From Zonotrichia leucophrys gambelii (lineage: Eukaryota > Chordata > Aves > Passeriformes > Passerellidae): a stretch of DNA of 64,000 bases. Below, piece by piece: positions 13,401 to 23,931 of the stretch. Position numbers and translations under genes: made by a program. The stretch covers positions 27,487,357-27,551,356 of the forward strand of contig NC_088178.1 of the NCBI RefSeq assembly GCF_028769735.1, given 5' to 3'. Every line of letters starts with the position of its first letter. The stretch's first letter is position 1. Under the pieces are notes generated by a model. That model had not been told where the DNA came from and made no database searches. It saw nothing but the letters and a program-made list of their open reading frames with translations.

Positions 13401-15654
13401 ATTTTGTGTAGGTCTGACATTTAGTCATCACTGCTCTGTTAAATCCTGTACAGGTAGATTAGAGTAGGAAATTAAAAGAAAATAGTATGATCCTTTTGGC
13501 TTTAAAGTTTAAATAATTCTGGTTTCTAGAATGGCCATTTCTAATCTGATAGAGAAGGAAAGTGTCTAACTGGCAGCAAAGTTTGTGTCCTTTGGCACTT
13601 GGTGAAGTGCTGGTTTAGAATTCCTTTTCCTATAGATCTCAGTGCCATTTCCTCATCTAAAGAGATATCTCCTGAAGAGAAAGCATTGAAGTTACACAAC
13701 ATCCACCAGCAATTCTGGCATCTTTCTAGCAGAATATAAGAATCATACTTGGCAGTTCTCTGTGTCTCTAGATGGTTTAGAACCTTTTTTTTTTATTTAG
13801 AAATTGAAAAATTTAGGATTTTTTTTTTCCCTGAAAGATACCTGCTGGCATCTTTCAGATTAAATACCAGCTCCTGGTTGCTTTCTGAAGTTGTGTCCCA
13901 CGTATGAACACAGCTCTGGGCAGCCTTGCATTGATTTCTTATTCTCCACTTTCAGCACAGTTCCTTTTACATGGCAGCAGCTCATGCTCAGCTTTGCAGG
14001 TCAGAGGCAGCTGCCACTGATACTTTCACAGAGAACTGAGTCGAAAAACCTCCAGGAGGTGATGGTGTTACACTGTGTTAAACACAAAGGTGGTAAAACA
14101 GGCTCTGGCAGGTGTTTGAGGGATTTTGCTGGTCACTCAGTCCAAATGTAGTGCCTTGAACCCTTATCTATATTTAGGAAAAAAATAAAATGTGAAAAGG
14201 TGTGGGAAAAAGTGTAATTCCAAGGTTATGTGGATTTTAAGCATATTTGGCTCAACTTCAGCCTCCTTTTGTTCAAGTCCTTGTGTTCTGACAGAGCTGC
14301 ACAAATGGCTAATCCTTGTGAGAGCAATCAGCCAGGATGGAGGGGATAGGAGAGAGGCTGGGATCTCTGGTGGTTGAGTGAAGCTTTCCTTTTTTCTCCT
14401 TCCCAACAGTCAAGCCATGATTGAGACTGGAATTAAAACTACTTTATCCTTAGCATGTACTGCTTTAGGGATGGAGAAAACAGGGCCACTTTTACAAGCA
14501 CAGGAAAGAAATGATGGTGACCTCCAAATTATCATAATTCGGGTCCAGGAAGACACATAAAGCACATTTAAAGGACGTGAATAATGATGTAAATTAGTTA
14601 TTTTAATGTCTTCCAAGTGTACTTCATTTTGAATGATATCCTCTGATAATGTACACATGGTAAGGTATAATTGAAAAAACATGCAGCTGAATGGTTGGAT
14701 GCAAAGTATAAATATACAGCTGCTAGTGGGTCAGAAGTCAAACTAGTAAAGCATATGCCAAATTCCCTTAGGGATCTCATTAGTGCATGATTGAATATAC
14801 ATGTAGAGGCTAAATGAATATCACTGTTTGGGTCTGCAGTGGATGAGACAATGACTAATCAATTGTAATTAGGGTTAGATGCTATTATTGACCCACATGT
14901 CTAGAATTAAATGTCCCGCTTGGAGGTTTCCAAGGAGTTGGAAAATATCTATGGGTTTGTTTGTGATAGGATGAGTGTTTGAAAAAAATATTCTGAGTGT
15001 AATTGCAACATTTTTTAAATGGAATGTCACTAGAGTCATTGCAAGCCAAGGCACTGAAGAATTCACCATTAGTCTTAAGTCCAGGAAAAAAGTCTGTTGG
15101 ATATTGTGGAGTTGGGTGTAGCATCTGAACTTAGATACAATCATATTTAGGCCCATGTTGGGCTCCTCCCTAAAATAGCAGCCACTCACTTTCTCTCCTC
15201 CACCCTTAGTGCTGCATTTTAATCATAACACACACTGAAATAATTATGGTTTAAAAAAGGAAAGCCATACTTCCAGCGCTATTGATTAATCAGAGAAATT
15301 TTTAAACATTTGCAAAGGAATTTGGTTTTCATTTCTGTCTGGAATCCTCCTTACTCCTCCCTCAGCTGTGGGAGAGGAGCAGCAGCAGCCCCCAAATCAC
15401 AAACAGCTCTGGGGACCCTTAGGAGTCAGTGGACAAGCTCAAGGTCACATTATCTCCCCTCATGCCAGGAAATTAAGGAATTCTGATGGCCTGTTGAGCC
15501 CACGTGCACAGAGATATCCTTGCAGTGCCATGGCCTTGGTAGGCAGTGGGGTTTTGCTGCTCTTTAGTGGGGTTTCTGCATTTGGTGGTGGTACAAATGT
15601 TTTATGTTTGAGGAATAACCTCCCCCCTCTTTTTCCAACTTGTTTTTCTTGCAG
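10500..15654 (+). other. FGGY intron, 5.2 kb, containing a CR1 copy
   Basis: Begins with the weak donor GTCACT and ends in a pyrimidine-rich acceptor (TTTTTCTTGCAG). It contains the CR1 fragment at 12313-12633 and otherwise unique, AT-rich sequence. The open frames at 12768-13242 and 15368-15907 are not recognisable proteins; the latter merely reads through the next exon. Confidence 0.85.
12313..12633 (-). repeat. CR1 LINE fragment, minus strand
   Basis: About 320 bp reading as the reverse complement of an avian CR1 3' end. It runs from a terminal CCCAGAATTACAGAAGGG block through GTTGGGAGGGACCTTA, the CCATGGCAGGGACATCTCCC block, CCAACCTGGCCTTGGGCAC and GGGCAGCCACAGCTGCTCTG, to CTTTCTTGTAGGCTCCCTTC. 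These blocks occur in the order expected of CR1. The copy is 5'-truncated with no reverse transcriptase portion. Several overlapping open frames here on both strands are products of this repeat, not genes. Confidence 0.93.
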
Positions 15655-15802
15655 TGCTCACAGTATATATACATACTTGAACAGTCACCTGGATCTGATT
15701 AAGAAATCTTTGCCTGTGGGTTTCCTCACTGTTGATTTACATGTTTGGCCAGATTTCCATGGTAACAGATCTCCCTTAACAGATCTGACACTAAAGGGCA
15801 TG
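15655..15802 (+). CDS. FGGY: FGGY coding exon c (residues 57-106)
   Basis: A 148-nt exon entered in phase 2; its first base completes Ser57. It ends in phase 0 before donor GTAAGA. It encodes [20 protein letters not shown], then [20 protein letters not shown], then [10 protein letters not shown]. The [18 protein letters not shown] block is the most diagnostic part of FGGY; the FxGNRSP loop is shared with related ribulokinases of the FGGY superfamily. The acceptor is TTTTCTTGCAG. A second CAG lies 9 nt inside the exon (15661-15663), so a tandem acceptor could remove three residues in frame. The first acceptor matches the length of the mammalian protein. Confidence 0.96.
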
Positions 15803-17138
15803 GTAAGAAACAGCCTGTCTTTGCAAAAAGGTCAATACAGGGTAAAAAGAAAAAAAAAAGCAGTTTGGAAGAAGCTTTTCTTCAATTTTGAGAGTACTCC
15901 TCCTTAGCTATTTACACTATCCCAAAGGATTTGGGTTTCTTGCTGCATTGCTGATGTTTCAGTAGAAAACCAGAGATTATTGTACTTGAGGTATCACTAC
16001 AGCCACATTAATTTTCTAAAAATTTGAGGAATGTTCTGTGTGTGCAGGTACCTTTCCTAGGAATCACATTGCACAGCTCTTGCTGCTGTTATCTCACAGG
16101 TGAGATAACAAATCTTACAATTCATTGCAATGAATTTCACGAGAACTTTGGGTAAACCTGTCTGGGAAAGGAATGAAATATTCTCACCATAGGTGGTTGA
16201 TTTAAACAGCCTTTCAACCCAACTTTCAGAGTTTGGCTGTTCCTCTTCCTTGAATTTACAGTGGTAGATCAGCTCAGTCACAAGCCAGGGCTGTGCAGAA
16301 CTGTAACAGAAGGGTGTCATAAGAGTATAATTTGGTGATATCAAAATACTTGGTGATTAATGCAAAAATCTCCTTCAAAATGGCAAATTGTCCTTGAAGT
16401 GACACTCTCAAGCTGCTCTCCAGCACCAAAATCTGCTGTATTTAAGGCTGAGACAGGAAAGGCATACTGCTACATGTTTTAAGCCACAAATAAAGGAAAT
16501 ATTTTTTTAAAAAGGCCTATATATTTTTGGGTCCTAATAACACTTCCATTATTTTATGGAAGAATTACATGCTGCAGCAAAATCAGAATTTCTTTGGTAT
16601 GGTGGCTGTATGCAAATACTGGTAATAGCAACCCATTTTTTCTGTCACAATTCTGTCTGCATGCAGGTCTTGCCTGATATTAATCCAGAGTAACTACAGT
16701 GCAGTATTGATTTATGTCAGAGTAAAGGAGGTTAAGATATAGTATTTAATTATTAATTGTGTTTCAGTGTTAGGGTGCTTGGGAGGGAGGGGGAGAAATG
16801 CTTTTAAAAAGTTATTTTTATGTAATAGCATTTTCATATTATTACATTAAATACATTCACGAGCAATATCTGAGTCATAACATAAAACTGTCAGAGTTAA
16901 TCTATCTCTAATCCCATACAATATGCTGTTTGTTCTTTATTTCTTCACAAGGGCAAGGATAATTTATGTGGCTCTTCCCCAGATCAGGAATAACATGTTT
17001 AACATAACATTATGTGTACAGCTCACAGGAGCATGGCTTGGAATTAGCACTTAAAACTTGTTACAACAAGAAGCCATAGAAAATAATAGAGTTTTACTTT
17101 GGCTGGATTTTTACTTCTTCCTTTTGATCTTTGCACAG
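15803..17138 (+). other. FGGY intron, 1.3 kb
   Basis: Donor GTAAGA, acceptor GATCTTTGCACAG. Unique AT-rich sequence, notably TA-rich at about 16500-17060, with an octamer-like ATGCAAAT near 16609. I see no transposon or RNA gene. Confidence 0.88.
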
Positions 17139-17213
17139 GTTGTTGGACTAACATTGTCTCGGGGTCTGGATGAACTTGCCCTTATCTACCTGGCCACGAT
17201 CCAAGCCATTGCT
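17139..17213 (+). CDS. FGGY: FGGY coding exon d (residues 107-131)
   Basis: A 75-nt exon, 25 codons, phase 0 at both ends. It encodes VVGLTLSRGLDELALIYLAT followed by IQAIA, which corresponds to the helix and turn between the FHGNRSP loop and the helix leading to the nucleotide-binding loop in vertebrate FGGY. The acceptor is TTGCACAG and the donor GTAAGA. Because it is phase 0 on both sides, inclusion or skipping would keep the frame. The reading frame is intact and divergence from the mammalian protein is conservative (for example LDEL where mammals have LDDL). Confidence 0.95.
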
Positions 17214-20200
17214 GTAAGACATTTTTAGTGCATAAAAGAAGAAATGAATTGTTCTGTGCAGACTGATCATTCCCTTCTGCTAACCAGATTTCTAATAATA
17301 CATGAATTCACTTAATGGGCTTCTTAAAGGAGCAAGATACTGTTCACCCACAGTGGTGACCACTCCCAACTGGAGGATAATCAGCAGACTGTGGGGGAAG
17401 GTGTTCCCCTAAAAAATCCTGTCCTTATGGCAATTCTGTACATGGAGCTTTTGCCTCTGGTGCAGATGTGAGGAAGGAGGCTGACAGCACAAGGAGCAGT
17501 GTTCACATCCCAGCTGTCCTGAGGGAGGCTGAGAGAGGGGGAGAAAAGCTCTGGCAATTGTACAAAGGGCTCTGTGCTGCCCTGAAAAGCCTCAGCTTCA
17601 GATTGTTCCCAAATCCATGGATCTGCCCTCCCTGAAAAGCCTCAGCTTCAGCTTGTTCCCAAATCCCTGATGTGCCCTCCCTGAAAAGCCTCAGCTTCAG
17701 ATTGTTCCCAAATCCCTGGATGTGCCCTCCCTGAAAAGCCTCAGCTTCAGATGGTTCCCAAATCCCTGGATGTGCCCTCCCTGCCCGCTGGGTGAGGCAG
17801 AGCTCTGTGCCAGGGCTGTGCCTCAGACCCAGCAGGGCACATCCTCCCCCTGTGTCCCTGCCCCAAGGGGAGCAGTCCCAGCCTGTGGCCCCGGCTGGGC
17901 AGGGCAGGGCAGGGAGGCTGGGAAATGTCCCTGCTGTTTGCCAGCACCAGCGATGGGGAATTTCTCGGAACTCTTTTTGTTCTGCCCTGATTTTCTGTTG
18001 AACCCAGGATTTCCAGTTCACGAGAAGTTCTGTTTTGAGGTGAAACCCTGGCTCACAGAAGTGGTTTGGAAAGCCTGGCCCAGGGTGTTTCCAGTGGGAC
18101 ATGCTGTCCTCAGCCCTCTGGTGACTGAAATCCACATTCCTTTAACATCCTTTCTGTACATTTTTTATTTTTTTAAAGTTTGTTGAACTTGAGGTGTTTT
18201 TGCAAAACATGAACAGTCTGATGAATTGGGGAGTTTTCCTGACAAAACTCTGTTCAGTTGGAAAACTTCCAAACTCCTCTCCTGGTTAAACAACAACTTT
18301 TCTAGGCTGGGTCAGCCATCTGGGATGGAGAGGGTGGGCGGCTGCTGTAAATTTATTGGGAATTGTTCATCTCATGTGTTAACCCTCCCTCTTCAGCAAA
18401 TAAGGAGAACTTAACCGCAGCCTGGGATTCATTGTTGGGAGTTTGGAGCCTTTTGCAGATGAATGTAGCTGGGTTATACCTGATGCTTCAGTATAATCCC
18501 ACCATTGAAAGAAGAAAGTGGAGGAGAGGTTCAACAATGCCAGGGACTGATCCTGCCCCTGAAAGGAACTTCCCAGTCTGGAACAGGTGCCCTGTGATTA
18601 TCTCGTGCTAACGAAGTGGAAACCTTCTCTGCTGGAAATCCTGGGAAAGTCACCTATTATCTCATTATATGATACAGCTCAAACTTGATTGTAAAACACA
18701 AATACTGTCTTGAGCAGTAAACTCAGCAGCTGCATATCTTTTGGAGAGCTGATTGAGCTGATTTAATATAAAAAGGACATATTGTAGTTTTCTTTTCACT
18801 ATAAGTTAAGGGAAATTATTTTTCCCCCAAAGCATTATTGAAACAGTAACTAAAAAGTAGACAGAGAACATTGGTTTTGACTCTATATATTTACTAATTG
18901 CTAATGGGATTCCTAGGAAATCAAATTTTCACTCCCAATTTTAGCTTCACTTTTATTGAAGGAAACAGTTGTAGTAATCTTGTACCATTAGCTGTCTTCA
19001 ATGAGTGCAAGATAAACTTTAAATCTATGTAAAAATCTTGTACAAAGTGTAGGCCTGCCCACAGAATGTTAATCTCTAGTTTTCTTTTCAGCAGGAGATG
19101 CTTTTTCCTTTTTATATAAAATTTGCATTTGAAGCCCCTCAATTTGCATTTTCTCCAACCCAGGATTAAATTAGTTCCCCCCCCCACCCACAGTGAAATA
19201 AGTCTGGCTTTAATTTAAATTGCTGTGTGAATACAATTTTCCAGGCAGGTAAACACAAAATAATTTTCACAGCATGTTCTTTCTCAGGGTCTTTGACGTG
19301 TGTATGTTGTGAGAGAAGTTGTTAATAAATTTGAATTTCAGAAGCAGTGAAAGAGAATCTCCTTTTAACTATTCACTGCAAAATGCAATGCAACAGTTGG
19401 CTAGATGAGAACATGATCAGAGATGCAATTGTGGCTGTCCCGCCCGTTCTGAGCAGGCAGGCTCCTTTTGGAGCAGTTGATATTTCCATAATTAAAATCG
19501 TGGCAGTGCAGTTTGGAGATCAGCCCTCTGTGTCAATAGGGAAGCAATGGATTTAGTCAGCTGGGGCTGGGGCTGCTCAGGTTCCTCTGAACTGCATGTC
19601 TAAAAATCAAAATACATTTGAAGGCTTGTCCAGAATAGTGCTGGGCATTCACTGTGGACATCTCTGGCCTGGTGGAGCCATGCAAGTTCCATTTTCAGTA
19701 GGCTTTATTTGAAGAGGGGTTTGTTACAGCTGCAGCCCTCTTAATGAACTGCAGCATGGTCTAAAGAAAACTTAAGTAACAGTTTGTGAAAACTCTGACC
19801 AGATTGTGAGGAATCTGCCTATTAAGAGTCACCCTGGGCAACATTTTGCCTTGAATTTGACATTTTGTCAAATACGAGCTTCCAATTTAACTTCCAAGAC
19901 ATTATAAAGAGCGGGGAATTGTTTTTGGTCAAATAGTTTGTCAAAGAAATGGAAAATATTCTTGCAAGAGGAAAATAGGGAGAAGGTTGACTTCAGTGAG
20001 GAGGGAAGCAAAGCGAACAAAAAGAAAAAATTTTTTTTTTTTTGAAAATGGCAAGCATTTGCTTCTGCCGTTCTGATTTGAGTTTCTCAGAATGGAGACT
20101 GTAAATGAAAAGTTTAAAATATGCCTGCATTTGAGATGTTTCAATTAATCCAGCCATGAAGTGGAACACTATTTTGCACAGGGCAAAGGCCAAGAGAAAT

Positions 20201-20461
20201 AGTTAAGCCAATGCAAAATTCTTCAGGTTTTCCTTTTTGCTGAAAAGACAGAAAACTGTTTTTTATTTGCTGTTCTCTTTTTGTTCTGCTTTGCTATTTG
20301 GCTTCAGAATTGAAACCTCTTTTCTGAGCTGGATTTTCAGATGCTGTTGTACAAAGTAAAGAGAAGATTCTGGTGGGGATGCCTTTGCCGTGCAGGTGTG
20401 CTTCTGTTCCTGGCTGCTCTCCTGTGCTCACCTGGTTCTGTTTTTTGCTCCCTTTTTGAAG
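17214..20461 (+). other. FGGY intron, 3.2 kb, containing a minisatellite
   Basis: Donor GTAAGA; acceptor ...CTCCCTTTTTGAAG at 20461. It contains the 50-bp minisatellite at 17580-17782, followed by a GC-rich stretch to about 17950 that includes a G-run block (GGGCAGGGCAGGGCAGGGAGG at about 17897-17917). The rest is unique and AT-rich. A 210-codon minus-strand open frame at 17503-18135 arises from the minisatellite and its GC-rich flank. Confidence 0.87.
17580..17782. repeat. Four-copy 50-bp minisatellite
   Basis: Head-to-tail copies at 17580-17629 (50 bp), 17630-17678 (49 bp), 17679-17728 (50 bp) and 17729-17778 (50 bp), then a partial copy that breaks off after CCCTG. Each copy begins CCCTGAAAAGCCTCAGCTTC and contains GTTCCCAAATCC. 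Copies differ at only a few positions, and copy 2 lacks one base. The high identity suggests recent expansion or homogenisation. Confidence 0.96.
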
Positions 20462-20582
20462 TTAGGAACGAGACACATTTTGGAGGCGATGCAGGCTGCA
20501 GGACATGAGATCACCACGCTGTTCCTGTGTGGTGGGCTGAGCAAGAACCCTCTCTTTGTGCAGATGCATGCTGACATTACTG
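20462..20582 (+). CDS. FGGY: FGGY coding exon e (residues 132-171 plus one base), nucleotide-binding loop
   Basis: A 121-nt exon ending after the first base of Gly172, before donor GTGAGC. It encodes [20 protein letters not shown], then [20 protein letters not shown]. The [16 protein letters not shown] segment (residues 154-169) matches the GG-x-SKN...Q-x-x-AD loop of FGGY-family kinases, which contacts the adenine nucleotide in the C-terminal domain. Gly155, Gly156, Ser158, Lys159, Asn160, Gln165 and Asp169 are all present, so the site looks functional. The open frame runs past both splice sites, but the flanking residues do not resemble FGGY, and GTGAGC is a good donor. Confidence 0.96.
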
Positions 20583-23159
20583 GTGAGCCTGGGGAAGGGC
20601 ATGGAAAGGAGTGGGATATACTTTTTTTTTTGGTGTATAAGTACTTTGGAAAAATGAAGACTTTATATAGAGCTGTATTTTGCTGCATGGCCAAAAAAGT
20701 GTGCAATGAAATGTTCCTTCTGTTGGCTTCACCCTGTTTGACTTGTGACACTTCCTGCTGATGCTGGCATTGCATCCATCCTATAGAACAATTCTTTCCT
20801 GAATTGCCTCCATGCCTGTGTCACTGACGTGGTTTAGGGGGAAACATCTGATTCCTTGCTCCTGCAAGGTGTTGCCCTTGGTTTTGTAGAATTCCTGGTG
20901 GAATTCTACGAAATTCACCCAGGGCCTTGCACCCACCTTCCACCTGGTGGGTGGAAGGCCCTGGGTGTGTGCTTCACTACAACACTCCATGGTGTTTCAC
21001 TCTGTGGTGTTTTTGGTCTCCCTTTAGCCTGTGTGTGTTGGACATCTCTGCACACCTGCGAGTCAGTTGAATATACTTCAAAAAATGTGGAAAAAATAAC
21101 AACATTTAGTGTAAAGGACTTCAGAGAAACATTGAGTGATGTGTGTTTTGGCTTTATTTCAAATTAAGATCAGTTAAACTGTCATAAATGAAGTTTAAGG
21201 CCCAAATTTGGGGCTTTCGGTCTGGAGATCTGACATCAAACATCAAACCACACTTTATAATCCTGATGGACAAGCAAAAAACATAATGCCTGTTGACCTT
21301 AAAATTCACTAAATATATTGTAGTCAAAGTGATGCTTTGTGAAAAATGTTGTTAGGTCCATGCCTTTCCTTCAAAAACTCCCATATTTTAGGTGAATTTC
21401 AGCTACATGTAGAGTTGGGCTGCTGGGTGGTGATGTGTAAAAGAAAAGATCTGTGAAAAGGTATTCTGATTAAAATGTAATCACAAGTTCTTTGACTGTA
21501 ACTAATGGCCAAGTACAATTCAGGACAAAAAGGCCTTTTTGCAGTCTGGAGTTCTCCCCCATTTGTAAAATCAGTGACTGACAAGGGATGTCAGAGTTCA
21601 TCTGACTGAAATGCTCTTGGTTATGTTGAACTCATTAGAGCCTATCAGATAAAATAACTAACATTCCAGGATCAATCCCCCATTCTTTCCTGAAAAGAAA
21701 AAAATCTGAATATATTATTGTTAGCACAAATGCCCATGACTCAGCCATGCAGACATCCAATAGATAATTCCACAGGCCACTTAAAAAGTATCTTGATCTT
21801 TTTGTTTGCCTGGTAAGAATTCCGTATTCATTCTGACCGTGCGGGAAATGGGCAGTAAATTTTAGAGCACGCTGAAAATTGCTCACTGACGCCTGGCAAA
21901 GAGCCACAGAGCTCTGAGCTTGAGATTTGCTGTTCCAAGCTGACCCAAGTCCTGAGCTGTGCTTCAGCTGAGCTGCAGGAATGCTCAGGTGACAGGGCAA
22001 GCTTTGCATCAACTTATTGAAAGCCTGGTGTGAGGTGAATTTGCTTTTTTATATCGATAATTTTATTTCTCATTTTGCAAAGTGGGCATTTTGCCTTTTT
22101 CCCCTATGGAAGTTGTTCGTGGCTGATTTTAGGATTTCACCCACATTTCAGCTCCGTCTAATCTTACAGCTGGCTCTCAGGAGCAGCATTTTTAGTGTAT
22201 AATATGGTGGAGACTGTTCTGAGCAGGAATCCCTGCTCCCACCCCTGTGTTTGCATCATCACTCACTGAATGACATTATCTCAGTACTGGAAATGCAGAC
22301 ACGTGCCAAATACTGCAGGAATATTAAATTTTTCAGCTTAGTGAGTAGAAGCATCTGAAGTGCAGCTAGAAAAGTATTTAGATTTGTGCTCTTGGTTTAG
22401 ATTTTTCAGGGGAATTAAGAAAGCAGGCTATTTTTTATTTGTTTTTTTAGCCTTTTCCTGCTTTTCTTTACACTAGTGAAACAGGTCTCAGAAAATTCTG
22501 CATATACCAAGGGAAAGAATGTTCTCATCAGTACCCATGGGTGATGAAACACTAATATTTAATTCTACTTTAGAATATATATTGTTTGCTTGTTTTTCCA
22601 GTGTTTTAATTTTGTTTTCCAGTATCTTGCACAAATTGGAAGACAAAATTTCTCTTATTATTTCATACATAGCTTGAGAAAGTTTACTACTCATATTTTC
22701 ATGTCTTCCAGCAAAACCAGACTGGCTTGTTGGCTGTATGTTCAAAACCAAACACAAACAGTCTTTTTTTGTTTGTTGCAAAAGAGACAAAAAGGAGACC
22801 GCCTTGTTTTCCCCTCCAGGTCAACTTTTAATAGGCACGTGGGTTTGGAGGGTGTGGGTAACAGGTTTATACCAAGCCCTTTGAATGAGATAAATAGCCA
22901 GTGTCAAAGATCTGGGGGGTTGTTTTTTGTGTGCTTTAGGTTCTGAATTAATATTTTGCTAAAATGATTTTATTTAAATGCTGCACTTCCTTGGAGCCTG
23001 GAACCACAGAGCAGAGAGATTTACATTAATCTACAGCAGGATGTAGCTCTGAATGGGGTTTTGAATAATGGGTTTTGATTCCTTTTTTTGTTTTAATTAT
23101 TTGTGGAGCTGCTGGTGCTGCTGTGTTCTCTAACAGAGGCCTGGCTCTTCCCTCTGCAG
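20583..23159 (+). other. FGGY intron, 2.6 kb, containing a hairpin cluster
   Basis: Donor GTGAGC, acceptor CTTCCCTCTGCAG. Its notable content is the set of inverted repeats at 20853-20967. The rest is unique AT-rich sequence with no recognised transposon or exon. Confidence 0.87.
20853..20967. repeat. Cluster of three inverted repeats (hairpins)
   Basis: Three stem-loops lie in a row. (1) CCTTGC at 20853-20858 and GCAAGG at 20863-20868, a 6-bp stem with a 4-nt loop. (2) GTAGAATTCC at 20886-20895 and GGAATTCTAC at 20900-20909, a perfect 10-bp stem with loop TGGT. (3) A 22-bp stem, arms 20916-20937 and 20946-20967, pairing at 21 of 22 positions around an 8-nt loop TTCCACCT. The third is strong enough to fold in RNA or extrude in DNA. 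I do not recognise it as a known microRNA or transposon. Confidence 0.85.
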
Positions 23160-23254
23160 GCAAACCTGTTGTGCTGTCCAAAGAAGTGGAGTCTGTTTTG
23201 GTGGGTGCTGCTATTCTTGGAGCTTGTGCTTCTGGGGATTTTGCATCTATCCAG
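23160..23254 (+). CDS. FGGY: FGGY coding exon f (residues 172-203)
   Basis: A 95-nt exon whose first two bases complete Gly172. It ends in phase 0 before donor GTATGC. It encodes [20 protein letters not shown] followed by [12 protein letters not shown]. The E-x-x-LVGAA-x-LGA motif (residues 182-193) is the conserved FGGY-kinase segment in which a Glu and a GAA turn follow the nucleotide loop of the previous exon. The acceptor is CCCTCTGCAG. The frame is intact, and the segment is close to the mammalian orthologue ([12 protein letters not shown] where mammals have [12 protein letters not shown]). Confidence 0.96.
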
Positions 23255-23841
23255 GTATGCAGCACCTGATTTTATGTCATTTTCTATTCAGTTTTAATGT
23301 GTTTTACACCTTGATTCTGGCACCACACACAGACCTAAATCCAAGTGGAAAAGTCTGTCCCTTCTTGGCAGACAAGATCCAGCATCGCTTTCTCTCCACC
23401 CTCTGTCCAACTCAGATATTATTTAGGTGTGTTGAGGATTCATTTGCCTTTGGACATGTGTGGGGACATGCATAGAAGCTGCTGTGTATGAAGTTAGCCC
23501 ATGTAATTTTACAGACAAAACAGGGAATTTGGCAAGGCTCTGATCCTGCAGGAAGGTCACACTTTCATCTCAGTTACATTTGTCCTACTTTCCTTCCTTC
23601 ATATTGAGGAATGTTAAACATAAGAAGCAACACAGCATTATTTATGCAGTAAAAAATAACACATCTTAGCTCTTGTCCTGCCCCCAGTGAATGCAGAGTT
23701 AATAATGAGGATGGAACTGCATGTCCATTCATGTTATTTCAGTCCATTAACAGCTGAAAAAGTAGCAGAGAGGCTTTTATTTTCAGTGGATCAGTCAAAG
23801 CATGGCTTAGCTGCCTTTATACAAACAACAGTGGCAACACA

Positions 23842-23931
23842 ATCCCAAAGAAGGATCTGACTGTCCCAAATCATGCCTGTTTTCCCATCCCAAAGAAGGG
23901 TCTGACTGTCCCAAATCATGCCTGTTTTCCC
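23842..23931. repeat. 45-bp tandem duplication
   Basis: Two adjacent 45-bp copies, 23842-23886 and 23887-23931. Each starts ATCCCAAAGAAGG and ends GCCTGTTTTCCC; they differ by one base (GATCTG versus GGTCTG). Near identity suggests a recent duplication. Confidence 0.96.

Noticed and set aside
17503..18135. 210-codon minus-strand open frame with internal repeats
   Set aside because: Its repeats are the 50-bp intronic minisatellite; there is no recognisable domain.
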